From Allobogoriella deserti (GTDB lineage Bacteria; Actinomycetota; Actinomycetes; Actinomycetales; Actinomycetaceae), in assembly GCF_042680605.1 (NCBI RefSeq), contig NZ_JBHUEE010000008.1:62001-126000 (forward strand): 64,000 nt of DNA, given 5' to 3'. The position numbers and the translations under genes are program-made. The stretch's first letter is position 1. Each line of letters opens with the position of its first letter. The notes beneath the pieces are model-generated. The model had not been told where the DNA came from and ran no database searches. It saw only the letters and a list, made by a program, of their open reading frames with translations. Shown piece after piece: positions 1 to 8,317 of the stretch.

Positions 1-30
1 CGTCATGTCCAGCCCACGAAGGAGACCTCC

Positions 31-966
31 GTGCGACCCCGCCTGCCCGTCCTGACCGCCCTGCTCGCCGGTATCGCACTGGCCGTCACCGCCTGCAGCG
101 ACGACGGAGGCGGTGGGCAGGAGCCGGAGTCAACGGGGGCGGGCGAGGAGCTGCCCGCCGTCGAGGGAGGCTACGGGGACGAGCCGACCATCACGTTCCC
201 GGAGTCCGGCGCGCCGGCCGAGCTGCAGAGTGAGGTGCTGCAGGAGGGCGACGGGACCGAGGTCGGAGCCGACGACTTCGTCGTCGCGGACTACCACGGG
301 CAGGTCTGGGGCGAGGAGCAGGCGTTCGACAGCTCATTCGCGCGGGACGCTCCGAGCGGCTTCAGCCTCAACGGCGTCATCCAGGGATGGAAGCAGGGCC
401 TTGCCGGGACCCATGTGGGCGACCGGGTCCTGCTGTCCATCCCGCCCGAGCTGGGTTACGGCGCCGAGGGACAGCCCCAGGGTGGGATCCCCGGGGATGC
501 GAGTCTGGTCTTCGTCGTCGACGTCGTCGAGGTGTACCCACCGGACGCGGGCGCTCAGGCCGACGCGGAGCCCGTCACACCGGAGCCGGAGCTGCCCGTC
601 ACCGTCGAGGGGGATCTCGGCGAGCCGGCGTCCATCACCGTCGACGACGGCGCGCCCGAACCCACCGAGGCCGGGGCCACGGTGATCGCCACCGGCGACG
701 GCGATCTGCTGCGCGCGGGCGAGACCGCCCTGGTCCAGGTGGCCGAGACGGCGTGGGACAACTCGAACCAGCAGTCCACGTGGGACGCCGGTGGCGTGAC
801 ATCGCTCACGATCGACGAGGAGCTACCCACCGGTCTGCTCGCCGACGTACCGGTCGGCTCGCGGGTGGTGCTCCAACTCCCCGGTCAGCCGGCCGGCGAG
901 CAATCGGCAGAGGTCCCGCCGACCGCATTGGTCATCGACGTCGTCGACGCGATCCGTGCGCGCTGA
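31..966 (+). CDS. FKBP-type peptidyl-prolyl isomerase lipoprotein
   Basis: The 311-residue product has a signal peptide ending in a lipobox (VTAC, Cys22), so it should be a lipid-anchored extracytoplasmic protein. Residues 53-168 form a recognisable FKBP domain (GWKQGL, PPELGYG, FVVDVVEV), the fold that isomerises prolyl peptide bonds. Residues 198-307 look like a second, degenerate FKBP repeat: the hydrophobic pattern and final VIDVVDAI remain, but the PPxLGYG active-site loop is gone. The GTG start is set by AAGGAG at 19-24. It lies just before ctaC on the same strand, which suggests a role in folding exported proteins, perhaps oxidase subunits; that link is inferred from position only. Confidence 0.9.
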   Translation: MRPRLPVLTALLAGIALAVTACSDDGGGGQEPESTGAGEELPAVEGGYGDEPTITFPESGAPAELQSEVLQEGDGTEVGADDFVVADYHGQVWGEEQAFDSSFARDAPSGFSLNGVIQGWKQGLAGTHVGDRVLLSIPPELGYGAEGQPQGGIPGDASLVFVVDVVEVYPPDAGAQADAEPVTPEPELPVTVEGDLGEPASITVDDGAPEPTEAGATVIATGDGDLLRAGETALVQVAETAWDNSNQQSTWDAGGVTSLTIDEELPTGLLADVPVGSRVVLQLPGQPAGEQSAEVPPTALVIDVVDAIRAR

Positions 967-1084
967 GTCGCGCCGCGTGCTCGCTCACCGAACGGGCGGG
1001 CCACACCGCCCGACATGGGGCGGAACGGTCCCAGCGCCTATTAAGGTGGGGACCGCATCACCATCGCGTCGGAAGGTCAGATCC

Positions 1085-2023
1085 GTGCCATCCCATCGCC
1101 GCACTCGGCGCCGGGTCGTGCGCTCGCTCGCCCTCACGGGCGTCGTCGCGCTGACCGCGGCGGCCTGCGCGCCCGCCGACCAGCACCCCAGCGAGCCGGG
1201 GCTGGGCGTCGACGTCGGGTTCCTCCCCACCGAGCGCGGGCTGACCGACCGGGTCGACGGCATCATCGACCTGTGGAACGGGGCATGGATCGCCGCGCTC
1301 TTCGTCGGCGTCGTCGTGTGGGGCCTGACGATCTGGTGCGTGCTGGCCTACCGCAAGCGCAAGAACGACAACCAGCTGCCCGTCCAGGTGCGCTACCACG
1401 TGCCGCTCGAGCTGATGTACACGGCGTTGCCGTTGCTCATGGTCGGCGTCCTGTTCTACTTCTCCTCCGGCATCACCAACGACGTCAATCGAGTCGGCGA
1501 CGAGGTCGGCTACGGCGTCAACCAGGCGGCACACACCGAGATCACCCCCGAGGACAGCAATGCCGACCTGGCGATCGAGGTGTACGCAAAGCAGTGGAGC
1601 TGGGACTTCAACTACCTCAGCGACGACGTCTACTACGCCGGCGGCCGCGTCTCGATCAACGGCGAGGACGGCACGGACGAACTGCCGACCCTCTACCTGC
1701 CGGTAGGGGAGACGGTGACGTTCACCGTGCACACCCGCGACGTCGCCCACGCGTTCTGGATCCCGGCGTTCCTCTACAAGGTGGACGCCATCCCCGGCCG
1801 GGTGAACACCTTCCAAGTCACCCCGCAGCAGGAGGGTGTCTACTCCGGCAAGTGCGCGGAGCTGTGCGGCGAGTTCCACGCCGAGATGCTCTTCGACGTC
1901 GCCGTCGTGGACCGGCAGACCTATGACGAGCAGATGCAGCGCCTGCGCGACGCGGGCCAGACCGGGCGCCTCGGGGACGAGTACAACCGCCAGTACATGG
2001 TGACGCAGGAGGAGACGCACTGA
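1085..2023 (+). CDS. ctaC: Cytochrome c oxidase subunit II (aa3 type), lipoprotein
   Basis: This is subunit II of the aa3 oxidase, which takes electrons from the QcrC cytochrome through the binuclear CuA centre. From the GTG at 1085 (GGAAGG at 1071-1076) it is 312 residues, with a lipobox ending at Cys28 and two transmembrane helices. A periplasmic cupredoxin domain follows. The CuA ligands are visible as His222 and the Cys257, Cys261, His265, Met268 cluster. A longer in-frame reading starts at 956 but would bury the signal peptide behind 43 extra residues, so I prefer 1085. Its TGA shares one base with the ctaD ATG, so the two genes are probably translationally coupled. Confidence 0.95.
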   Translation: MPSHRRTRRRVVRSLALTGVVALTAAACAPADQHPSEPGLGVDVGFLPTERGLTDRVDGIIDLWNGAWIAALFVGVVVWGLTIWCVLAYRKRKNDNQLPVQVRYHVPLELMYTALPLLMVGVLFYFSSGITNDVNRVGDEVGYGVNQAAHTEITPEDSNADLAIEVYAKQWSWDFNYLSDDVYYAGGRVSINGEDGTDELPTLYLPVGETVTFTVHTRDVAHAFWIPAFLYKVDAIPGRVNTFQVTPQQEGVYSGKCAELCGEFHAEMLFDVAVVDRQTYDEQMQRLRDAGQTGRLGDEYNRQYMVTQEETH

Positions 2024-3795
2024 TGGCCACCGCGACCTCGCTGCGCCCGGAGATCACCCCGGGCCTGCGCCCCGAACGGCAGAGTTGGGGCACAAAGATC
2101 GTCAGCTGGATGACCTCGACGGACCACAAGGTCATCGGCAACCTCTATCTGGCCTCCTCGTTCCTGTTCTTCATGATCGGCGGCGTCCTGGCACTTCTGG
2201 TGCGTGCCGAGTTGTTCGAGCCGGGGATCCTGCTGCAGTCGCGTGAGCAGTACAACCAGTTCTTCACCATGCACGGCACGATCATGATGCTGCTCTTCGC
2301 GACGCCGCTGTTCTCGGCGTTCGCGAACGCATTGGTGCCGCTGCAGATCGGAGCGCCCGACGTCGCCTTCCCGCGACTCAACATGCTCTCGTACTGGCTG
2401 TTCTTCTTCGGTGGCCTGCTCGTGATCGGCGGGTTCCTTACCCCCAAGGGCGCGGCGAGCTTCGGGTGGACCGCGTACACGCCACTGTCCAACGCGATGT
2501 TCTCGCCAGGACTCGGCGGCGACCTGTGGGTGCTCGGACTCGGGATGACCGGGTTCGCCACCATCTTCGGTTCGGTGAACTTCGCGACGACGATCATCAC
2601 CATGCGCGCGCCCGGCATGACGATGTTCCGGATGCCGATCTTCACCTGGAACATTCTCATCACGTCGGTGCTGGCGCTGATGGCGTTCCCGGTGCTCGCG
2701 GCCGCGCTCTTCGGTCTCGCGATCGACCGGATCATGGGCGGCCAGATCTTCAATCCCGAGGCCGGCGGGTCGATGCTGTGGCAGCACCTGTTCTGGTTCT
2801 TCGGGCATCCCGAGGTCTACATCATCGCGCTGCCGTTCTTCGGCATCATCACCGAGGTCATCCCCGTCTTCTCACGCAAGCCGATCTTCGGCTACAAGGG
2901 CCTGGTCTTCGCGACGATCGCGATCGCCGCGCTGTCGGTGACGGTGTGGGCGCACCACATGTTCACCACCGGCGGTGTGATGCTCGAGTTCTTCTCGCTC
3001 ATGACGATGCTCATCGCGGTGCCCACGGGCGTGAAGTTCTTCAACTGGATCGGCACGATGTGGCGAGGGAAGATCACCTTCGACACGCCGATGCTCTACT
3101 CGCTCGGCTTCCTGGTCACGTTCCTCTTCGGTGGCCTGACCGGCATCATCCTGTCCAGTCCCGCGATGGACTTCAACGTTCACGACAGCTACTTCGTGGT
3201 GGCGCACTTCCACTACGTCGTCTTCGGCACCGTGGTCTTCGCGATGTACGCCGGGTTCTTCTTCTGGTGGCCCAAGTGGACCGGCCGGATGCTCAACGAG
3301 CGACTCGGCAAGATCCAGTTCTGGATTCTCTTCCTCGGGTTCCACACCACGTTCCTCATCCAGCACTGGCTCGGTGTGCAGGGGATGCAGCGCCGTATCG
3401 CGGACTACCGACCGGAGGACGGGTTCACGTTCTACAACCAGATCTCGTCGATAGGTGCGGTCTTCATCGCCCTGTCCACCCTGCCGTTCCTCTGGAACGT
3501 GTACATCACGATGCGAGGACCGCGGACGGTGTTCGTCGACGACCCGTGGGGCTTCGGCAACTCCCTCGAGTGGGCGACCGGTTCACCGGTCCCGCGGCAC
3601 AACTTCACCTCGCTGCCGCGTATCCGGTCCGAACGCCCGGCGTTCGATCTGCACCACCCCGAGGTCGCGGCGATGGATCAGGCGGAGCCCAACCGGGACA
3701 TCCTTGACTCGGCGTATGCCAGCAGTGAGGTCCGCGGCCGCGCAGAGGTGCTTGACGATCGTCGGTCGGGCCACACCGAAGGAGAGCAGCGATGA
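2023..3795 (+). CDS. ctaD: Cytochrome c oxidase subunit I
   Basis: This is the catalytic subunit of the aa3 oxidase. It reduces oxygen to water at the heme a3-CuB site and pumps protons. The 590 residues contain about twelve membrane helices. The heme and copper ligands are readable: His84 (heme a), His262 in GHPEVY with the cross-link Tyr266, the His311-His312 pair, and His395/His397 in AHFHY. Length is normal for actinobacteria. The gene overlaps ctaC by 1 nt and ctaF by 4 nt (ATGA), so ctaC-ctaD-ctaF form an operon. Nothing looks degraded. Confidence 0.98.
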   Translation: MATATSLRPEITPGLRPERQSWGTKIVSWMTSTDHKVIGNLYLASSFLFFMIGGVLALLVRAELFEPGILLQSREQYNQFFTMHGTIMMLLFATPLFSAFANALVPLQIGAPDVAFPRLNMLSYWLFFFGGLLVIGGFLTPKGAASFGWTAYTPLSNAMFSPGLGGDLWVLGLGMTGFATIFGSVNFATTIITMRAPGMTMFRMPIFTWNILITSVLALMAFPVLAAALFGLAIDRIMGGQIFNPEAGGSMLWQHLFWFFGHPEVYIIALPFFGIITEVIPVFSRKPIFGYKGLVFATIAIAALSVTVWAHHMFTTGGVMLEFFSLMTMLIAVPTGVKFFNWIGTMWRGKITFDTPMLYSLGFLVTFLFGGLTGIILSSPAMDFNVHDSYFVVAHFHYVVFGTVVFAMYAGFFFWWPKWTGRMLNERLGKIQFWILFLGFHTTFLIQHWLGVQGMQRRIADYRPEDGFTFYNQISSIGAVFIALSTLPFLWNVYITMRGPRTVFVDDPWGFGNSLEWATGSPVPRHNFTSLPRIRSERPAFDLHHPEVAAMDQAEPNRDILDSAYASSEVRGRAEVLDDRRSGHTEGEQR

Positions 3796-4235
3796 CGGAC
3801 ATGCATGACGAGCGGGACCCGGAACGCCACAAACCGATGTTCGTCGAGACGTGGCTGTTCCTCGCCGGCGTCGTCTTCTTCATCCCGGTCGGGGTGATCT
3901 ACGGGATCGTCGCCGACTGGGAGCCGGTGGGAACGGTCGGGCTGTTCCTGCTCGGTGGTCTCTCGGCCCTGGCGGGCGGGTATCTCTGGATCACCGCCCG
4001 CCGGATCGATCCGCGCCCGGAAGACAACCCGACCGCTGACATCGCCGAACGCGCCGGTGAGGTCGGTGTGTTCGCCCCGCACAGCTGGTGGCCTCTCGTT
4101 CTCGGCCTCGCCACGACCTTCGGCTTCCTCGGGCTGGCGATCGGGTGGTGGATGGTCGGCCTCGGGATCGCGCTCGCCCTTGTCGGGCTCGTGGGCCAGC
4201 TCTTCGAGTTCTACCGCGGCCAGCACGCCCACTGA
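3792..4235 (+). CDS. ctaF: Cytochrome c oxidase subunit IV
   Basis: The 147-residue membrane protein has four hydrophobic segments and the N-terminal pattern of actinobacterial oxidase subunit IV (MFVETWLFL, then FIPVGVIYGI). CtaF is a structural subunit of the aa3 oxidase in the actinobacterial bcc-aa3 supercomplex and carries no cofactor. The ATG overlaps the ctaD stop by 4 nt. It ends the cta operon; the next gene is 164 nt away and belongs to an unrelated sugar transporter. Confidence 0.92.
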   Translation: MTDMHDERDPERHKPMFVETWLFLAGVVFFIPVGVIYGIVADWEPVGTVGLFLLGGLSALAGGYLWITARRIDPRPEDNPTADIAERAGEVGVFAPHSWWPLVLGLATTFGFLGLAIGWWMVGLGIALALVGLVGQLFEFYRGQHAH

Positions 4236-4339
4236 CCACTAACTGATCACCGCTGACTCGTGGGTGGGGCTCTGCCCCGGCCGCGTCGGCGACCTGCGCC
4301 CCAAGCGATCCGACGCGCCGAAACTTGGCGCAGCGCCTG

Positions 4340-4351
4340 TGAACCGGTTCA
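4340..4351. promoter_or_regulatory. LacI-family operator
   Basis: TGAACCGGTTCA is a perfect 12-bp palindrome with the central CG typical of LacI-family operators. It lies 48 nt before the start of the sugar-binding protein gene. No LacI-type regulator is encoded in the window, so the repressor must be elsewhere. Confidence 0.7.
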
Positions 4352-4399
4352 ATGGAGCCATTACGGACGATGCGGTCCCGGGCGGCGAAGGAGCACGGT

Positions 4400-5698
4400 G
4401 TGCAGTGGTCACGGCGGACGGCGTTGCGGGCCGGCCTCGGGCTCGGCGCCGGGGCGCTGCTCGGGGCGTGCGGTTCGGGGCGGGCGGCTGACCCGGACGG
4501 CACCGTCCACCTGACGTACTGGTCGTGGCTGAAGGACCTGCAGCTCGTCTGTGACGTCTGGAACGCCCAGCGGCCGGACGTCCAGGTCGAGGCGGTCTGG
4601 ATCCAGCCGGGTCCGGACGGCGGATACCAGAAGATGTTCTCGTCGCTGGCCACGGGCGGCGGTCCGGACCTGGCCCAGGTCGAACTGCGCCAGACCCCGG
4701 CGTTCCTGCTCGTCGACGGCCTCGTGGACACCCGCCGGTACGGTGCCGACGCCGTCCTCGACCGCTACGAGCAGGCGATCCTCGGTCAGGTGACGTTCAA
4801 CGACGCCGTGTACGCGTTGCCGCAGGACTGGGGACCGACCGCGTGGTTCTACCGCACCGATCTGCTCGAGGAGATCGGCGCCGAGCCGCCGCAGACCTGG
4901 CCGGAGTGGGCCGAACTGGCGCGCGAGTTCCGCGCCACCGACCGTTACCTCGACATCTTCAACCCCTCGGACGGCAGCTACTTCGCCGCGCTCGCCATGC
5001 AGGCCGGGGCCACCTGGTTCGCGATCGACGACGACACCTGGTTGGTGAGCATCGACGACGACGCCACCTTGGAGACCGCAGACTTCTTCGACCGGGCGGT
5101 CCGCGAGGACCTCGTCTCGACCTCGCTCGCGCCGTTCTCCCCGGGCTGGTTCGCCGCCGCGAACGAGGGCCGCCTCGGCGCCTGCATGTCGGCGTCATGG
5201 GCGGACGCCCTCATCGAAGGCGCCGCCGGCACGGCCGGGCTGTGGCAGGTGGCTCCGATGCCGCGATGGGACGGTGGGTACGGGTCCGCGCAGCTCGGCG
5301 GCTCGACGACCGCGGTGTTCTCCACCAGCCCGCATCCGGCTGAGGCGACCGAGTTCGCCATCTGGATGACGACGGCACCGGAGGCGATCGACGCCCAGAT
5401 CGAGCACTCCGGTATCGGATGGTCCCCGGTACCGGACCACATCGGGACGCCACGCGAGCAGCCCTCGGAGTTCTTCGGGGGCCAGCGCTACAACGAGGAG
5501 GTCTTCGTGCCCGCAGCGGAACAGCAGCATCCCGACTGGACGTGGGCACCGACCACCCAGCAGGTGTTCAACGAGCTCAGCGACGGCTTCGTGCGTGCGG
5601 TCAGCGGCGGCTCGAGCCTGGTCGAGGCGTGTCGCCGGACTCAGACGGCCGCCGTCGAGATGCTCACCGACAAGGGCCTCAACGCGCGGGCGGCGTGA
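4400..5698 (+). CDS. Extracellular sugar-binding lipoprotein (ABC importer)
   Basis: This is a family 1 (CUT1-type) solute-binding protein that delivers a carbohydrate to the two permeases encoded next. The best start is the GTG at 4400, 6 nt after AAGGAG (4388-4393), giving 432 residues. The N-terminus has a twin-arginine-like SRRTALRAG stretch and a lipobox ending at Cys24, so it is probably a Tat-exported lipoprotein. The motifs SSLATGGGPDLAQVE and LPQDWGPTAWFYRTDLL are typical of the family. An ATG at 4352 is in frame but overlaps the operator. The substrate cannot be told from sequence. No ATPase gene is present; such operons often share an MsiK-type ATPase encoded elsewhere. Confidence 0.9.
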   Translation: MQWSRRTALRAGLGLGAGALLGACGSGRAADPDGTVHLTYWSWLKDLQLVCDVWNAQRPDVQVEAVWIQPGPDGGYQKMFSSLATGGGPDLAQVELRQTPAFLLVDGLVDTRRYGADAVLDRYEQAILGQVTFNDAVYALPQDWGPTAWFYRTDLLEEIGAEPPQTWPEWAELAREFRATDRYLDIFNPSDGSYFAALAMQAGATWFAIDDDTWLVSIDDDATLETADFFDRAVREDLVSTSLAPFSPGWFAAANEGRLGACMSASWADALIEGAAGTAGLWQVAPMPRWDGGYGSAQLGGSTTAVFSTSPHPAEATEFAIWMTTAPEAIDAQIEHSGIGWSPVPDHIGTPREQPSEFFGGQRYNEEVFVPAAEQQHPDWTWAPTTQQVFNELSDGFVRAVSGGSSLVEACRRTQTAAVEMLTDKGLNARAA

Positions 5699-5700
5699 CC

Positions 5701-6606
5701 ATGGCAACGACAGAGGGGGACGCCGCCGCACCCCAGCGACGCGCCGCATGGATCCTGCTGGCCCCGTTCCTGGTGTTGTTCCTCGGCACGTTCGTCGCAC
5801 CGATCGGGTACGCGATCTACCAGAGCTTCATTCGGGTCGAGCGCGCGGGACTCTTCGGCGAGGAGGGGACGACGTCGTCCTTCGCAGGCCTGAGGAACTA
5901 CGCGGAGGCCTTCGCGAACAACGAGTTCGTCGGCTCCATCGGACGGATGTTCCTGTTCGGTGTGGTGCAGGTCCCGGTGATGATCGCCGCGGCGACGGTG
6001 CTGGCGCTCCTGCTGGAGTCCGCCTCCGCCCGCTGGCCGGCTGCCTTCCGTGCCGCGTACTTCATGCCGTACGGCGTGCCAGGGGTGATCGCCTCCGTGC
6101 TGTGGTCGTTCCTCTACGTGCCCGGCCTGAGCCCGATCATCGACGTCGCCGCGCTCGTCGGGATCGACATCGACTTCCTCGGGCCCTCGACGGTCCTGTG
6201 GTCCATCGCCAACATCGTCACGTGGACCTACACCGGCTACAACATGCTCATCATCGTGGCGCAGCTCAAGGCCATCCCCGCCGAGATCTACGAGGCGGCC
6301 AGGGTCGACGGCGCCGGACCGCTGCGCGTGGCCGGGTCCGTCCAGCTCCCGCTCATCCGGCCGGCCCTGCTGCTGACCATCGTGTTCTCGATCATCGGCA
6401 CCTTGCAGATCTTCGCCGAGCCGCAGATCCTCCAGCAGGTCTCGACGGCGGTCGGGAACGAGTACACCCCGAACATGGCCGCCTTCGACGCTGCCTTCAA
6501 CTACAACGACTACAACCTCGCGGCGGCCGAGGCCGTCATCATCGCGTTGACGGCGTTCGCACTGTCCTTCGTCTTCCTCCGGCTGACCAACCGGGGGCAA
6601 CGATGA
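5701..6606 (+). CDS. Sugar ABC transporter permease (MalF type)
   Basis: From the ATG at 5701 the product is 301 residues with six membrane helices. It carries the EAA loop that docks to the ATPase (EIYEAARVDGAGPLR, about residues 195-210). It is the first of two permeases in a binding-protein-dependent carbohydrate importer. The start is 2 nt after the binding-protein stop. A GTG at 5695 overlapping that stop by 4 nt is an equally possible start and would add two residues. No clear Shine-Dalgarno sequence is visible, which fits translational coupling. Confidence 0.9.
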   Translation: MATTEGDAAAPQRRAAWILLAPFLVLFLGTFVAPIGYAIYQSFIRVERAGLFGEEGTTSSFAGLRNYAEAFANNEFVGSIGRMFLFGVVQVPVMIAAATVLALLLESASARWPAAFRAAYFMPYGVPGVIASVLWSFLYVPGLSPIIDVAALVGIDIDFLGPSTVLWSIANIVTWTYTGYNMLIIVAQLKAIPAEIYEAARVDGAGPLRVAGSVQLPLIRPALLLTIVFSIIGTLQIFAEPQILQQVSTAVGNEYTPNMAAFDAAFNYNDYNLAAAEAVIIALTAFALSFVFLRLTNRGQR

Positions 6607-7475
6607 GGCGATCCTCGAGCGCCCGGCGCACCGGCCGCAGCGCGGCGTCGACCATTGTGGTCACGGGCATCCTGACCGTGGTCGCGGTCTACTTCCTGGT
6701 GCCCGTGTACTGGGTGGTGATCGCGGCCACCAAGACCACGGAGGACCTGTTCGCCACGCACGGCTTCCTCCTCGGTCCCAGCGTGCACCTGTGGGAGAAC
6801 CTCACGCAGGCGCTGACCTACGACGGCGGCATCCTGGTGCGGTGGTTCGCAAACAGCATGCTCTACGCCGGCGTGGGCGGACTGCTCGCGACCTACTTCG
6901 CGGCCGCGGGCGGGTACGCGCTGGCGAAGTACTCCTTCCGAGGGCGGGAGGCGATCTTCGGTCTCGTGCTCGGCGGCGTCCTCGTCCCTGCCACGGCGAC
7001 AGCGCTGCCGCTCTTCCTGCTCTTCTCCACGCTCGGCATCGCCAACACGTACTGGAGCGTGCTCATCCCCTCGCTGGTCTCGCCGTTCGGATTCTTCCTC
7101 TGCCGCATCTACGCCGACGCCACCGTGAGCGACTCCCTCGTGGAGGCTGCCCGCATCGATGGTGCGGGGGAGTTGCGGATCTTCCACACCGTGGGGCTGC
7201 GTGCCATGGTCCCCGCGCTGGTGACCGTCTTTCTCTTCCAGCTGGTGGGCATCTGGAACAACTACTTCCTGCCCCTGACCATGCTGGCCGACGAGTCGCT
7301 CTATCCCGTCACACTCGGGCTGGCCAACTGGAACGCCCAGGTGGAGCGGCTGCCCGAGTTCTACGAGCTGACGACCGGCGGTGTGCTGCTCTCGATCGTG
7401 CCCCTGATGGTGGCGATGGTCGTGCTGCAGCGGTTCTGGCGCGGCGGCCTCACGGCCGGGGCCGTCAAAGGCTGA
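6603..7475 (+). CDS. Sugar ABC transporter permease (MalG type)
   Basis: The 290-residue second permease starts at an ATGA overlap with its partner. It has six membrane segments and an EAA loop (VEAARIDGAGELRIF). With the upstream permease it should form the membrane channel of a CUT1-type sugar importer. It is the last gene of the operon and is followed at once by a strong hairpin. There is no nucleotide-binding subunit or sugar hydrolase nearby, so the importer is functionally incomplete within this window. Confidence 0.9.
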   Translation: MRRSSSARRTGRSAASTIVVTGILTVVAVYFLVPVYWVVIAATKTTEDLFATHGFLLGPSVHLWENLTQALTYDGGILVRWFANSMLYAGVGGLLATYFAAAGGYALAKYSFRGREAIFGLVLGGVLVPATATALPLFLLFSTLGIANTYWSVLIPSLVSPFGFFLCRIYADATVSDSLVEAARIDGAGELRIFHTVGLRAMVPALVTVFLFQLVGIWNNYFLPLTMLADESLYPVTLGLANWNAQVERLPEFYELTTGGVLLSIVPLMVAMVVLQRFWRGGLTAGAVKG

Positions 7476-7482
7476 GGCACGA

Positions 7483-7513
7483 CGCAGCCCCGGGCCGGCG
7501 GCCCGGGGCTGCG
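7483..7513. terminator. Bidirectional hairpin terminator
   Basis: A perfect 14-bp GC stem (7483-7496 with 7500-7513) closes a 3-nt loop between the convergent permease gene and sodA. There is no U tract, as is common for actinobacterial terminators. Confidence 0.8.
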
Positions 7514-7535
7514 GATCGGTCCTGGTGCTGCGCCG

Positions 7536-8162
7536 TCAGTTCGGGACGACGAGCCCCGGAGCCTGCGAGGTGGCGCGCTGCAGGCGTCCTGCGACGTCCT
7601 GCCAGTTCACGATGTTCCAGAACGCCTTGACGTAATCCGCCTTGACGTTGAGGTAGTCCAGGTAGAAGGCGTGCTCCCACATGTCGAGCTGTAGCAGGGG
7701 GATCGTGCCCACCGGCACGTTGTTCTGCTGATCGAACATCTGGAAGATCACCAGGCCGCGCGAGACCGAGTCGTATGCGAGCACCGACCAGCCCGAGCCC
7801 TGGATCGACGTCGCGTTGGCGGTGAAGTGGTTCTTGAAGGCGTCGAAGGAACCAAACGAGTCCTTGATCGCCTCGGCGACCTCACCCTCCGGCTCGCCGC
7901 CGCCGTCGGGGGAGAGGTTGTTCCAGAAGATCGTGTGGTTGATGTGTCCGCCGAGATTGAACGCGAGGTTCTTCTCGTACAGGTTCACAGCAGCCAGGTC
8001 GCCCGCCTCACGCGCGGCGGCCAGCTTGTCGAGGGCCGCGTTCGCGCCGTCCACGTACGTCTTGTGGTGCTTGTCGTGGTGGAGCTCCATGATCTTGCCG
8101 CTGATGTGCGGCTCGAGCGCGCTGTAGTCGTAGGGAAGGTCGGGCAGCGTATACACGGCCAT
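7536..8162 (-). CDS. sodA: Superoxide dismutase (Fe/Mn)
   Basis: This cytoplasmic enzyme dismutates superoxide to oxygen and hydrogen peroxide. The 208-residue sequence matches the Fe/Mn family throughout. The four metal ligands are His28, His76, Asp160 and His164 (DMWEHAFYLDY). Gly71-Gly72 and Gln141 (FQMFDQQ) are in the regions used to separate Mn from Fe forms and lean towards Mn, but I would not assign the metal. A strong AGGAGG precedes the ATG. It lies next to the respiratory genes, a plausible functional neighbourhood, but reads as a separate unit behind the qcrB terminator. Confidence 0.97.
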   Translation of the reverse strand: MAVYTLPDLPYDYSALEPHISGKIMELHHDKHHKTYVDGANAALDKLAAAREAGDLAAVNLYEKNLAFNLGGHINHTIFWNNLSPDGGGEPEGEVAEAIKDSFGSFDAFKNHFTANATSIQGSGWSVLAYDSVSRGLVIFQMFDQQNNVPVGTIPLLQLDMWEHAFYLDYLNVKADYVKAFWNIVNWQDVAGRLQRATSQAPGLVVPN

Positions 8163-8265
8163 GTGTCCTCCTGTTACTCGGGCGGCGATGACACCGCGCG
8201 TCGGGACGGTCCCTGGTCAGGAACCCCTCACCAGGTCCAACCTAGTCGGTACCGGTCTGTTCCCG

Positions 8266-8290
8266 CCCGTCCAGAAAGCGGACGGACGGG
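8266..8290 (-). terminator. Probable terminator after qcrB
   Basis: An inverted repeat (8266-8272 with 8284-8290, 7 bp, 11-nt loop) lies 28 nt beyond the qcrB stop. It separates the qcr operon from the sodA promoter region. Confidence 0.5.
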
Positions 8291-8317
8291 ACAGCGCGGT
8301 ACGTCACCGAGCAGCCG

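Noticed and set aside
956..1084. Upstream extension of ctaC from the ATG at 956
   Set aside because: It overlaps the preceding gene, has no ribosome binding site and would place 43 residues before the lipoprotein signal peptide.
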